A stretch of 64,000 nt of DNA from MADRE3 sp963718195. Its GTDB lineage: Bacteria > Desulfobacterota > Desulfobulbia > Desulfobulbales > Desulfocapsaceae. Location of the stretch: positions 1 to 64,000 of the forward strand of contig CAVQYQ010000008.1 of assembly GCA_963718195.1 (NCBI GenBank), in the 5' to 3' direction. A program made the translations under genes and the position numbers. Shown piece by piece: positions 44,606 to 53,622 of the stretch. The notes beneath the pieces are model-generated. The model was not told where the DNA came from. It made no database searches and saw only the letters and a program-made list of their open reading frames with translations. The number at the start of each line of letters is the position of its first letter. Positions within the stretch are counted from its first letter, which is position 1.

Positions 44606-45736
44606 TTAAGAGCTGGTTTTACCTATCACTTCATTGACCAGTTTTGCGAAAAAACCTTCGTGCTCGTCTTTCTGGCCTTTTTCCTCACAAAGGGTGTCAA
44701 AATCCCTGAGTACTTTTTTCTGTTCCTCGCACAGGTTGGTAGGGGTGAGGACTTTGAGTTCAACAACCATATCGCCTCTTCCCCTGCCTCTCAAATTTAC
44801 TACACCCTCTCCCCGCAGCGTGAAAATCTCACCTGACTGGGAACCTTCAGGAATAGTAAGTTTTTTCTTGCCATGAATGGTTACAACTTCCGTTTTCACA
44901 CCCAGAGCGGCATCCACCATCGATATCGGGAATCGACAATATATGGTATCTCCTTCTCTTTGAAAGAACTCATGGGGTTCGACATCAATCACGACATAAA
45001 GATCGCCAGACGGCCCACCTCTGCGACCGCCCTCGCCTTCACCTTTCAATCGCATTCTTGCACCGGTGTCAACACCGGCAGGGATTTTGATCGATACTTT
45101 CTTTGTTTGCGCCACTAAACCCGAGCCACCGCAATCGTCACAGGGATGGGTGACAATCTGCCCTTCTCCATGGCATTGAGGACAGGTTGAGCTGACCTGG
45201 AAAAACCCCTGGGAACGAATAACCTGGCCCCTGCCGTTGCAGCTTGAGCAGGTCTCTTTCTGATACCCGGGTCGACAGCCGGACCCCTCACAGGTCCAGC
45301 AGGTATCCCGCCTGGTCAGTTCCACCTCGTTGCTGGTTCCGTGAACCGCTTCCATAAAGGAGATGGTAATATCGTAACGGAGATCGTTGCCGGCTACCGG
45401 GCCATTTCTGCGTGACGGTGAACGTCCCGAGCTGAAGCCAAAAAGATCTCCAAAAATATCACCAAAACTGGAAAAGACATCTTCAAAATTTCCTGGACCA
45501 CGATAGCCACTATTTTTCAGGCCATCATGACCATAGGTGTCATAGATTTGTCTTTTCTGATCATCACTCAGGACCTCGTACGCCTCAGTGCACTCCTTGA
45601 AGGCATTCTCCGCTTCCGTATCCCCGGGATTTCGGTCCGGATGGTACTTCATCGCAAGTTTACGGTAGCCCTTCTTGATTTCGTCAGCACCGGCATTTCT
45701 TCCAATACCGAGAATTTCGTAATAGTCGCGTGCCAT
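44606..45736 (-). CDS. dnaJ: chaperone protein DnaJ
   Basis: A 376-residue type I J protein: J domain with HPD (KYHPDRNPG), Gly/Phe region (about 75-115), four zinc repeats (CWTCEGSG, CSSCNGRG, CPQCHGEG, CDDCGGSG) and C-terminal substrate domains. It stimulates DnaK ATPase. dnaK and grpE are not adjacent; the gene sits between rpoZ and moaC, an unusual place that suggests a second J protein or operon dispersal. RNA-level heat control is not visible. Confidence 0.95.
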   Translation of the reverse strand: MARDYYEILGIGRNAGADEIKKGYRKLAMKYHPDRNPGDTEAENAFKECTEAYEVLSDDQKRQIYDTYGHDGLKNSGYRGPGNFEDVFSSFGDIFGDLFGFSSGRSPSRRNGPVAGNDLRYDITISFMEAVHGTSNEVELTRRDTCWTCEGSGCRPGYQKETCSSCNGRGQVIRSQGFFQVSSTCPQCHGEGQIVTHPCDDCGGSGLVAQTKKVSIKIPAGVDTGARMRLKGEGEGGRRGGPSGDLYVVIDVEPHEFFQREGDTIYCRFPISMVDAALGVKTEVVTIHGKKKLTIPEGSQSGEIFTLRGEGVVNLRGRGRGDMVVELKVLTPTNLCEEQKKVLRDFDTLCEEKGQKDEHEGFFAKLVNEVIGKTSS

Positions 45737-45755
45737 AAGATCGTCTTGGGAAGCG

Positions 45756-46019
45756 CTATGCTTCTACTCCTGCTTCCTGCTCTATCGATTCTTCTGTTTC
45801 GTCACCGGAGGTGTCTGGTAATTCATCAATATTTTCGAAAGTGACCTGAGAGGAGGCGATTTCCCTCAATGTCATCACCACTTCTTTGTTTTTTCCTTCC
45901 GCAAGATAGGGTTCTCCCTGGCGGTGCTGCTTGATTCGCTTCACGGCAAGGTGAATCAGATTAAATCGGTTATCATCTCCTACCTGTTCCAAACAATCTT
46001 CTACTGTAATTCTAGCCAT
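45756..46019 (-). CDS. rpoZ: RNA polymerase omega subunit
   Basis: An 87-residue omega: MARITVEDCLEQVGDDNRFN, LIHLAVKRIKQ, KNKEVVMTLREIAS. The N-terminal half is standard and the tail is acidic (DETEESIEQEAGVEA). It assists beta-prime folding and core assembly. It follows purA by about 59 bp and precedes dnaJ by 19 bp. Confidence 0.95.
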   Translation of the reverse strand: MARITVEDCLEQVGDDNRFNLIHLAVKRIKQHRQGEPYLAEGKNKEVVMTLREIASSQVTFENIDELPDTSGDETEESIEQEAGVEA

Positions 46020-46078
46020 TTAATCCTCATTGATTCTAAATGCTTACGATTATATTGTAGCCAATCGTTTTACTGATT

Positions 46079-47380
46079 TTATTCTGTTTCAAACGGATTA
46101 TTCAGCAACAATGTTTCTTCCCGGTCCGGGCCAACCGAAACAATTGAAGCTGGAACACCGGTAAAATCTTCGATCCGCCTGATGTAATCTTTCGCCTCCT
46201 GGGGCAATTGATCAAAATCACGGATATGATCTATCTCCGACTCCCAGCCGTGCAGGTCTTCATAGACGGGAGTGACGGCAGCAGCGTCTTTGATATTGGC
46301 TGGCATGGCGTGTCGTTTCTTACCATTTAAATCATATGAAGTAGCCATTTTTATGGTCTGCTGACCACTGAGTACATCGAGTTTGGTAAGGGCGAGATCA
46401 GTAATACCGTTCAGTCGCACAGCATCATTGGCCACCACGCCGTCAAGCCAGCCGCAACGTCGTTTCCGACCAGTGGTCGCACCAAATTCGCCGCCTTTTT
46501 TCTGCAGTTGTTTGCCGGTGGCATCAAACAATTCGGTTGGAAAGGGGCCTTCCCCGACTCGGGTTGTATAGGCTTTCAGGATTCCCACGACAGAATCTAT
46601 GTGTGTGGGACCAAAACCACTGCCGTTGCAGGCATTACCTGCGACCGTATTGGAAGACGTTACAAATGGATAGGTACCATGGTCGATATCGAGCTGAGTT
46701 CCCTGGGCACCTTCAAATAATATGTTCTTTCCCGATTTACGTGCCTCGTCAAGTTCCACAGAAACATTGCCGATAAACGGAACCAGCTGCTCTGCGTATT
46801 CGAGCAATTGATTATAGACAGTATCAAATGACAGCGGCTCCACCCCAAATTTTTTTGTCAGAAGAAAGTTTTTTTCATCTATTCCGGCCTGTACCTTGTC
46901 CCTGAGCAGACCTTCATCAAGGAGATCACCGATTTTAATACCGACCCTGCCGACCTTATCAACATAACAAGGCCCAATACCACGGCCGGTTGTACCGATT
47001 TTCTTATCTTGTGACAGTGCCGCTTCCTGGGCCATATCAATATTCTTGTGGTACTCCATGATCAGGTGGGCGTTTTCACTGATCAGCATTCTCTCGGGGG
47101 TAACCGGCAGACCTTTTTCATTTAACTCGTCAATTTCGTGCAGGAGAACGGCTGGATCAATGATCACGCCATTGCCGATCATACATTTCTTGTCGCTGTA
47201 AAGGATACCGGAGGGAATGATATGAAAGATAAACTGTTTTCCACCTACCACCAGGGTATGACCTGCATTATTGCCCCCCTGAAACCTGACAACACAATCA
47301 GCATACCGGGTAAGCAAATCGACAATTTTACCTTTTCCCTCATCACCCCATTGAGTGCCAACGATGACAACACTTGACAT
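46079..47380 (-). CDS. purA: adenylosuccinate synthetase
   Basis: A 433-residue enzyme converting IMP, aspartate and GTP to adenylosuccinate. The P-loop GTQWGDEGKGK, catalytic NAGHT (GNNAGHTLVV), GTTGRGIGPCYVDKVGR, and the C-terminal GVEFGATTGRKRRCGW-type EFGATTGRKRRCGWLDGV are intact. Length is normal. It is the first gene of the run to glyS, with a good promoter at 47478-47506 and CAGGAGAG before the ATG. Confidence 0.97.
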   Translation of the reverse strand: MSSVVIVGTQWGDEGKGKIVDLLTRYADCVVRFQGGNNAGHTLVVGGKQFIFHIIPSGILYSDKKCMIGNGVIIDPAVLLHEIDELNEKGLPVTPERMLISENAHLIMEYHKNIDMAQEAALSQDKKIGTTGRGIGPCYVDKVGRVGIKIGDLLDEGLLRDKVQAGIDEKNFLLTKKFGVEPLSFDTVYNQLLEYAEQLVPFIGNVSVELDEARKSGKNILFEGAQGTQLDIDHGTYPFVTSSNTVAGNACNGSGFGPTHIDSVVGILKAYTTRVGEGPFPTELFDATGKQLQKKGGEFGATTGRKRRCGWLDGVVANDAVRLNGITDLALTKLDVLSGQQTIKMATSYDLNGKKRHAMPANIKDAAAVTPVYEDLHGWESEIDHIRDFDQLPQEAKDYIRRIEDFTGVPASIVSVGPDREETLLLNNPFETE

Positions 47381-47781
47381 CTATCCTCTCCTGATATGGT
47401 CAAAATTAAAGACCTCCCGATCGCTGCACGGTCACTTCTTTACAGCTGGCCCAAAAAGCCTGAGGTCAAACCTTGTAATTATAGTCAAGTATCTCACCAA
47501 AGTCAATCATACAAAATTTATCAATTTTACTTCTGATACTATACCGTTATATCGCAGAGTTGATTTTTTCAGCTGGTGTCAGCCCAAACCGGTTCACACC
47601 ACGTTTTGAATTATATTTAAATAGATGTCGATTTCTGCCTTTCAGTTTGGTACATTTTTCACTCTACGGTCAATTACCGGAATATACACACTCCTTTGGT
47701 TTTTTTAGCACATACCTGGTTGAATGGCCGTTAATCTTTAACATTCTACAGTTGTCACGCGCACTGTATTTTGAGGAAATT
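47381..47781. other. intergenic region between purA and tatB
   Basis: About 400 bp without a credible gene; the long open frame on the plus strand before 47782 has no gene-like content. It contains the purA promoter. On the plus side no clear promoter was found for tatB; TTGTCA near 47753 is a possible -35 but has no good -10 and lies too close to the start. Confidence 0.5.
47478..47506 (-). promoter_or_regulatory. strong sigma70-type promoter of the purA-led run
   Basis: Minus-strand TTGACT (47506-47501), 17-bp spacer and perfect TATAAT (47483-47478), 97 bp upstream of purA. It is one of the best promoter matches in the window. Confidence 0.75.
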
Positions 47782-48282
47782 ATGTTTGGTATTGGTTTAC
47801 CTGAAATGATCTTGATACTGGCGCTGGCGCTTATCGTCGTCGGCCCGGACAAGCTTCCCGAACTTGCACGCTCAGTTGCCAAGGGTGTGCTCGAACTGAA
47901 AAAAACCGTATCATCTCTGAAAGAAAATCTTGCCGATGAAAACCCGTTTGACTCGGTCAAACCTGAGCTGGAAGAGGCGGCAAAGTCCCTGAAAGAGAAA
48001 CTTGGTGATCCTGTCATCGAAGAGTGGAAAGGTATTCTGCCGGATGAAGGGGTAAACCCACTCAGCACGGACGGAGACAATACAATTATCGAAAGCGAAC
48101 TCCTCAGCGAAAAAGACAAAGAATCTCTAGCGGCACTGGATCTAGCCGAGGAAGAAACAGTAACAGACACAAAAGAACCGAAAGAGACGCACCAAACTGA
48201 CACAGTGGAGACTCCCGAGCCCCCCGAGCCCCAGTCGCAGGATGAACCGTCCAGCAAAGACAGCAGTTCGCCAGCTTCCTGA
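47782..48282 (+). CDS. tatB: Sec-independent translocase subunit TatB (TatA/B family)
   Basis: A 166-residue protein with one N-terminal membrane helix (MFGIGLPEMILILALAL), the hinge glycine-proline (VVGPDKLPELARS), an amphipathic helix and a long acidic Pro/Glu/Ser-rich tail. The length and PDKLPEL hinge fit TatB better than TatA, but TatA/TatB separation by sequence is soft. GAGGAAAT precedes the ATG. tatC starts 6 bp after the stop, so they form an operon. Confidence 0.9.
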   Translation: MFGIGLPEMILILALALIVVGPDKLPELARSVAKGVLELKKTVSSLKENLADENPFDSVKPELEEAAKSLKEKLGDPVIEEWKGILPDEGVNPLSTDGDNTIIESELLSEKDKESLAALDLAEEETVTDTKEPKETHQTDTVETPEPPEPQSQDEPSSKDSSSPAS

Positions 48283-48288
48283 TAAGCC

Positions 48289-49044
48289 ATGTCAACACTT
48301 GAACGAAGTCTGGCCTTCTTCCGGCCGCATCATGATGAACTACGAAAACGGCTGGTTAAGGTTTTTATTTCGATAGTGCTCTGTACTGTTGTCGCCTATT
48401 TTTTTTCTGAACAGATCGCGCTGTTTTTCATCAAACCGTTGTTTGATGCCAGCCCGATGGTTTACAGGCTCGTATATACGAATCTGCCAGAGGCGTTTCT
48501 TGCTTATATCAAACTGGCACTTCTCGTCGGTATTATCGCTTCCTTTCCGGTTCTGCTCTACCAGCTATGGAATTTTATTGCCCCCGGGCTTCATGACCAT
48601 GAAAAGAAACTTGCCGTAACGGTCGTTTTCTGGTCAAGCATCCTCTTCCTGTCAGGGGCGGCTTTTGCCCTTTTCAGTGTTCTGCCCAAAATGCTGACCT
48701 ATTTCATGAGTTACGCCCACCCTGGACTGGAACCGCTACCCAAGCTCGGTCTCTACCTGACCTTTGTTGCCAGGACTGTTATGGCCTTTGGCCTATCCTT
48801 TCAAATCCCCTTTCTCATGGTCATGTCAGGCAAAGCCGGTATCGTTAAAGCGCAGTATTTCAGGGATAAGCGACTCTATTTCTACGCTGCCATTGTCATG
48901 CTGGCCTTTCTTCTTTCAGCAGGAGATTTCATGGCAACGGGTCTGCTTGCCTTCCCTCTTTTCGGTCTCTATGAAGCAGGTATCTTTCTTACCGCCCTGT
49001 TCTGTCGAAAAGATAAAAAAACTGCGGAAGAAGAAACTTCCTGA
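48289..49044 (+). CDS. tatC: Sec-independent translocase subunit TatC
   Basis: A 251-residue membrane protein with six helices and the usual twin-arginine receptor features: FFRPHHDELRKRLVKVFISI at the cytoplasmic N-terminus and LLYQLWNFIAPGLHDHEKK in the first loop, which contacts signal peptides. FGLSFQIPFLMVMSGKAGIV is the conserved helix 4-5 region. With TatB it recognises folded cofactor-containing precursors. It converges with the radical SAM gene, 22 bp apart. Confidence 0.95.
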   Translation: MSTLERSLAFFRPHHDELRKRLVKVFISIVLCTVVAYFFSEQIALFFIKPLFDASPMVYRLVYTNLPEAFLAYIKLALLVGIIASFPVLLYQLWNFIAPGLHDHEKKLAVTVVFWSSILFLSGAAFALFSVLPKMLTYFMSYAHPGLEPLPKLGLYLTFVARTVMAFGLSFQIPFLMVMSGKAGIVKAQYFRDKRLYFYAAIVMLAFLLSAGDFMATGLLAFPLFGLYEAGIFLTALFCRKDKKTAEEETS

Positions 49045-49066
49045 AAGAACACACCAAGGCAGTTTT

Positions 49067-50074
49067 CTAGATTCTTTGCTTTAAAAGGCAACAGGAAATA
49101 CGGTGACGAGGAACCCCGTCCCTGTCATAGCTGATTGTTTCGGGTTGCAGTAGTTTGTTCATCACACACCCCTCGGCAATATCCAGGCTAAAAAAGTTCT
49201 CTTCCGTCAGACCATCTCTTCGTACCAGTCTGTTTTCTCTTATTTCAAACGAATGAACCGGGTAATCTTCACAGAGCGGGCATTGATAAACGCGACCGTT
49301 TGGAAAGACAAAGAAATTCTCGGCAACATTGCCCGCACATTCAAACGGTTCATCATTGTCCAGAAACACCTTGGGATAGACAACTTCAATGCCCGATTCT
49401 GCTACCTTGGCGGCAACTTCGGGAACCACTTCCAGCCACCTGTCCGGGTCTACCTGAATCGCTGCTGTATTAGCACTGTCACGCTGGGGTGCCGACTTGC
49501 CGCGCAACCCGATCACCTGGATGAAAAATTTTTTAATACCAAGCGCTGCAACCAGCGGGACCATCCTCTGCAGATGATCAATATTCCTACTGCTGACCGT
49601 ATAGATAAGGCTGGTGTTAAAACCCAAAGCAACCGCCTTCTTCAAATTTCCAGTACAGGTTTCAAAAACCCCTTTTCCCCGGATGGGATCGTTGACTTCC
49701 GGGTCGGGGCCATCAAGGCTGAAACTTAGAAAATCGAGAGAATCCGCTGACACGCGATCCAAAAAGTCGTTAAACAGGTAGCCGTTGGTATCCACGGTAA
49801 TATCATAACCGCACTGACGCGCAACCTTGAGACCATGAACCAGATCGGGGTGCATGGTCGGCTCACCACCAAGAAATATGATGTTGGTCCGCTTCTCGGT
49901 ATCTGAAAAAAGGCGTATCCACGCTTCCATCTGCTGCCTTTCAAGCATATTGGCACCATGCTGCCCGGTATTAATGTAGCAATGGCTGCAGGAAAGATTG
50001 CAGGCGGTGAGAATATGGAGAAATACATTTCTTTCACCCGCCTTGAATCCAACGGTTTGGGGTCGTTTGTTCAT
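49067..50074 (-). CDS. radical SAM protein with SPASM-like C-terminal cysteines
   Basis: A 335-residue enzyme with the SAM cluster motif CNLSCSHCYIN, GGEPTMHPDL (GGE), and SLDGPDPEVNDPIRGKGVFE typical of the maturase/heme-modifying branch. The C-terminal part has CAGNVAENFFVFPNGRVYQCPLCEDYP, which could bind an auxiliary cluster, and a CCLLKQ end. Relatives modify peptides, heme or tRNA; the substrate here is not predictable and no small precursor peptide is evident beside it. It could be an orphan homologue of a heme d1/alternative-heme or quinone-cofactor maturase. Confidence 0.85.
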   Translation of the reverse strand: MNKRPQTVGFKAGERNVFLHILTACNLSCSHCYINTGQHGANMLERQQMEAWIRLFSDTEKRTNIIFLGGEPTMHPDLVHGLKVARQCGYDITVDTNGYLFNDFLDRVSADSLDFLSFSLDGPDPEVNDPIRGKGVFETCTGNLKKAVALGFNTSLIYTVSSRNIDHLQRMVPLVAALGIKKFFIQVIGLRGKSAPQRDSANTAAIQVDPDRWLEVVPEVAAKVAESGIEVVYPKVFLDNDEPFECAGNVAENFFVFPNGRVYQCPLCEDYPVHSFEIRENRLVRRDGLTEENFFSLDIAEGCVMNKLLQPETISYDRDGVPRHRISCCLLKQRI

Positions 50075-50125
50075 CGTTTCTTAAACTCGTGAGTAGAAAA
50101 GGTATAGATACTATCGAGAGAAATG

Positions 50126-50636
50126 TTACTGCTGCAGGGTGTATTGAGCAAGAAGAGAATCTTTCCAGTAAAGGTTATCCTGGTCACTGAAAAAAACTTT
50201 GAACAGTTCAAGGCACCGTTCTCTCATGACATGGGGTATGACAGTAACCTCCATAGTGGAGTAGAGGGGAGGCAATTGATCAAGTTTCAACCGCGTTCCA
50301 CCACCCATTGCATCTTCATACCCGTATACAATTGTTCTTACACCGCTGAGGATCAAGGTGGAAAAACACATCAGGCAGGGTTCCATCGTCGAATAGAGTA
50401 TGACCTCGGACAGATCAGAGACCACCTGTCGCCCGATAAGATCACGTAATGCAACAATTTCTGCATGATCGATTTCATTATGATTACTGGTACTGTTTTT
50501 CCTGAACCCCTTGGCCACGATCTGGTCTCGGCAGACCAGTACGCAGCCAACCGGAAATTCACCAGTATCGAGCGGCCCTGGCCGCCTGGTCAAGCGCTGC
50601 TGCCATGAAACGTTCATGCTCTTTCCCTGAACTCAT
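50126..50636 (-). CDS. nucleoside/cytidine deaminase family protein, N-terminus frameshifted
   Basis: A zinc-dependent deaminase: HAE motif NEIDHAEIVALRD and PCxxC motif TMEPCLMCFSTLI are intact. The downstream frame as read starts MNVSWQQRLT (50617), which is not family-like. A second frame from ATG 50636, with GGAG 9-10 bp upstream, reads MSSGKEHERFMAAALDQAAR and then hits a stop. Removing one base in TACTGGTGAA near 50560 gives ARAARYGEFPVGCVLV, a normal deaminase N-terminus. The repaired protein is about 169 residues. The branch is the guanine/tRNA-adenosine deaminase superfamily; exact substrate is unassigned. Confidence 0.85.
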
Positions 50637-50654
50637 GAACGCAATCTCCGGAGG

Positions 50655-51902
50655 CTAGAGTTTTCTACCGGAGTGAACAACTGATGAGGCAACTGCCAGC
50701 AATGAGTGCTGCTGGACCAGATCATGCCCGGTATCTTCAAAAGGCAGTAAGACAAGCGAGGTTCTCTTGATCTCAAATGAAAGCGCGGGCAATTGCGGCA
50801 GAACATCCTTCTTATTTACCGTCGCTTCTGCGACAATGCTCTTGAGAGCCTGAACAGCTTCTTTTAAAGGCAGTGTTACAGGATAGATGGGCCGCTGTAA
50901 TTTTTTCTCTCCAGAGGGGAATTTCAACTGGGAAAGCGTCGCGCTTTTGGCCAGTTTCAGAAAAATCTTTGGCCTCAGTTTCATGGCAGGAACCCAGAAT
51001 TCCAGATCTCGCTCTTCATGTTCCCAGTTCACCACCACCGGCTGATTGGTTGCCCTGAGAAAATCGGCGACGGTCTGCATCTTTATACCTGTCGTTGACA
51101 CGGAAATGCGCCAGAACGGGAGCTGTACCGCCCCCTGCGCTTCAGGGGCAATCAGCGTATAGGGAACCGGGACAAATTTCCCGTTTTTCTCGGCCCAGCA
51201 CGAATCACAATTATAGCAGTTCATTATGAGACTATCGTGCTCTCCTTTCATGGTGGCACCACATTGCGGACAGATGGTTGCAAGAAAGTGGGGTTCCCAC
51301 TCTTTCTGATATCGTACGGCAGCTTTTTTGTCCGTTAGCCAGGATTCCGCCATACCTAATTTACGAGTCAAAACTCCATCGTAAACCATACCGTTTTCGA
51401 TATAGAGCGGCAGGTAGATACAGCTGACCGACTCGCCGATAAAAGCCCGGTGGTTCAGGGCCTGTTCATTAAGCTCGGAAATGGTATCCTCTACCAGCGA
51501 AGCCCGCTGTAAAACTTTGACGGCAGTGTCCTTGCGGCGAATAAACCATCCTGTGTGATTCTTGTTGACAAGCGTAACCTTCATCGCCTGCGGTCGTAAA
51601 CCAAGAGATAAGGGTAAAAGATCCGTTTCAACTCCACGGTGGGTAGTATCAAGAACTTTCGTTTCTAATTTCAGCCCCTGACAGGTGAACATGTTGCCTT
51701 TAAATCGAAGAAACGGAAAATAATAGACCTTCTCGGGATCGATATGTTCCGGTATCTGGTCCGGCAGAACATAGCGGAGAAGTCCATCGTTAACCATGTA
51801 ATTCTGTACATCACAGAAAACACAGGTGGTTAACCTGTCTGCTTCTTTCATTTCTACCGGGCCGCCGCATGACGGACAGGGATGGCTGATGAGAAGATCC
51901 AT
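50655..51902 (-). CDS. zinc-ribbon protein paired with the SPFH protein, function unknown
   Basis: A 415-residue protein with two zinc ribbons: CPSCGGPVEMKEADRLTTCVFC at the N-terminus and ICPQCGATMKGEHDSLIMNC / YNCDSC in the middle (about 210-240). The first resembles a TFIIB-type ribbon. The rest is beta-rich (VYYFPFLRFKGNMFTCQGLK, ISCIYLPLYIENGMVYDG-like segments). There are no membrane segments or catalytic motifs I can name. It lies 4 bp downstream of the SPFH/zinc-ribbon gene, so the two are certainly co-transcribed and probably work together. The pairing resembles the Bacillus ydjG-ydjI arrangement. Confidence 0.72.
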   Translation of the reverse strand: MDLLISHPCPSCGGPVEMKEADRLTTCVFCDVQNYMVNDGLLRYVLPDQIPEHIDPEKVYYFPFLRFKGNMFTCQGLKLETKVLDTTHRGVETDLLPLSLGLRPQAMKVTLVNKNHTGWFIRRKDTAVKVLQRASLVEDTISELNEQALNHRAFIGESVSCIYLPLYIENGMVYDGVLTRKLGMAESWLTDKKAAVRYQKEWEPHFLATICPQCGATMKGEHDSLIMNCYNCDSCWAEKNGKFVPVPYTLIAPEAQGAVQLPFWRISVSTTGIKMQTVADFLRATNQPVVVNWEHEERDLEFWVPAMKLRPKIFLKLAKSATLSQLKFPSGEKKLQRPIYPVTLPLKEAVQALKSIVAEATVNKKDVLPQLPALSFEIKRTSLVLLPFEDTGHDLVQQHSLLAVASSVVHSGRKL

Positions 51903-51906
51903 TGAT

Positions 51907-53046
51907 TTACCCTAGTTTTTCACCACATTGATTACAAAAGGTTGAGCCGGGCATATTTTCTGTATTGCACTTCCCGCAGACAGCTGATTTTGGCCTCTGC
52001 TCTGTTGGAATACCACAATTCGAGCAGAAACGTGCGTTGGGGGAAAGATTTTTACCACAGCTGAAACATTGACTCAGGACAACTTGCTGATGACCGCAAG
52101 CGGGGCAGAAACGTGCATCTGCTTGAATGCTTTTCCGGCAATCGGGGCACACTGTTGTGCGACTGTTACCTGACGAAGATTGTGATCCTGCAGTCGTGCC
52201 AGCTCCATGAGAAGCGAACATTGCCGGCATCATCATGCCAATACCCATTCCCATACCTGCTCCAGCTTCGGACTGATTTTCAGCAGCCTTCTCCATGGCT
52301 GATGCCGCTTTGAGTTTGACGAACTTTTCCATATCCTTGATCACGTTCATCCGCGTCTGGTCATCAATCGCTTTCTGCACCTCTTCAGGCGGGGTAATCG
52401 AAGTGATATAGAGATGGCTTAACCGCAGACCAAAATGGGCAAAATCGAGTGTCAACCGCTGCTGCAATTCCACGGACAGTTCATCAAATTTTCCAGGCAG
52501 GTTGAGAATCGTGTCAAGCTCTTCACCCAGATAATCGTTGAGTCGGGAAACGATGACGCGCTTTAAATAAGTCGAGATATCCTCGGTGGAAATTTTGCCC
52601 ATGGTACCAACCAGCGAGTTGATAAAGAGTACCGGCTGGACAACCTGGAGATTATAGATACCGTGAGCCCTGATCCTGATGAGCCCAAGCTCTTGATCCC
52701 TGAAAGCAACAGGGTTCATCGTCCCCCATTTAAGGTTGGTAAAATATTTGAGATTAGCCAGATATACTTCTGCCCGGAGCGGGCTGTCACCACGCCACGG
52801 AATAGAGAGGATTTTGGTCAAAATCGGTAAATTTCCGGTCTTCAGTGTATGCCGACCCGGCCCAAATGCATCCCGGGCCTTTCCCTTATAAAATAAAACG
52901 GCGGCCTGGCTCTCGCGTACGGTTAGCTGGGCGCCATATTTTATTTCACCAGAACCGGATTCAGGGAGCCGGTGGACGAGTTCTTTACCAGACTCATCAA
53001 ACCACTCGATGTTTTCAAGAAAAATACCACCACTAAATCTATTCAT
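51907..53046 (-). CDS. SPFH/Band-7-domain protein with three C-terminal zinc ribbons
   Basis: A 379-residue protein of the YdjI / virion-core-like SPFH family. An SPFH domain occupies about 30-235 (SQAAVLFYKGKARDAFGPGRH, GLIRIRAHGIYNLQVVQPVLF, SRLNDYLGEELDTIL). A helix (about 236-265) and a Gly/Met-rich hinge (AGMGMGIGMMMPAMFAS) follow. Three CxxC...CxxC ribbons end the protein: CPDCRKSIQADARFCPACG, CFSCGKNLSPNARFCSNCG and CGKCNTENMPGSTFCNQCG. SPFH proteins form membrane-associated rings; the ribbons suggest binding to a partner or nucleic acid. The start at 53046 fits the family N-terminus. Confidence 0.85.
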   Translation of the reverse strand: MNRFSGGIFLENIEWFDESGKELVHRLPESGSGEIKYGAQLTVRESQAAVLFYKGKARDAFGPGRHTLKTGNLPILTKILSIPWRGDSPLRAEVYLANLKYFTNLKWGTMNPVAFRDQELGLIRIRAHGIYNLQVVQPVLFINSLVGTMGKISTEDISTYLKRVIVSRLNDYLGEELDTILNLPGKFDELSVELQQRLTLDFAHFGLRLSHLYITSITPPEEVQKAIDDQTRMNVIKDMEKFVKLKAASAMEKAAENQSEAGAGMGMGIGMMMPAMFASHGAGTTAGSQSSSGNSRTTVCPDCRKSIQADARFCPACGHQQVVLSQCFSCGKNLSPNARFCSNCGIPTEQRPKSAVCGKCNTENMPGSTFCNQCGEKLG

Positions 53047-53205
53047 TCAGGCTACCCCACACGTGCGTGCACCCAGTCCTGCACTTTTCTTTACGCAAAT
53101 ATCTTGACTGTTCGGGTCTCGATTCTTATCGATTACTCTGTATTAATATCATATTATATTACAGAGAGTTTTGGAACAACAGTAAAAAAATTAATAGGAT
53201 AACAT

Positions 53206-53553
53206 ATGGATTTTAGAGATCACTGGGACCTTGACACTGCTATGACAGTTCTGCAGAACAAGACTGTCGATTCAAAGCTTTGGGCAGAGGCTGTGGAATG
53301 GCTGCTGCTCTATGGCCCTCCTGAAATTGTCGACATGCTGTTGAAGGCCTCCAGTCATGCAACCAACAATACATTCCCGGAGTTACAGGTAAGAAATTAT
53401 ACTCACGACGGTCAACCGTGCTACGATGTAAAAGAGATCGCCCGGTCTCTCGGTATCACAGAACAGGAAGCCGTTGAAATCATTGCCAGAAAAGAACAAT
53501 TCCACAGCAAACCCCATTTTTTTGATGACGGCAGTTCGGGGACGATGCACTAG
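53206..53553 (+). CDS. conserved-looking small protein, function unknown
   Basis: A 115-residue soluble protein. The first part is helical (LDTAMTVLQNKTVDSKLWAE, AVEWLLLYGPPEIVDMLL). The second has NYTHDGQPCYDVKEIARSLG and ITEQEAVEIIARKE, which reads like a small winged-helix or HTH-like unit. AGGATAACAT precedes the ATG. It is monocistronic with a terminator at 53590-53622. I do not recognise the family. Confidence 0.7.
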   Translation: MDFRDHWDLDTAMTVLQNKTVDSKLWAEAVEWLLLYGPPEIVDMLLKASSHATNNTFPELQVRNYTHDGQPCYDVKEIARSLGITEQEAVEIIARKEQFHSKPHFFDDGSSGTMH

Positions 53554-53589
53554 ATGATAAGATGTTAAGCATCAATCAACCGCAACATG

Positions 53590-53622
53590 AGAGGTAGTGT
53601 CGCGAGACCTGCCTCTTTTATT
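53590..53622 (+). terminator. rho-independent terminator after 53206-53553
   Basis: AGAGGTAG-T-GTC pairs with GACCTGCCTCT over 11 bp (one bulge, GCGA loop), followed by TTTATTT. It overlaps the end of the convergent zinc-ribbon gene. Confidence 0.7.
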
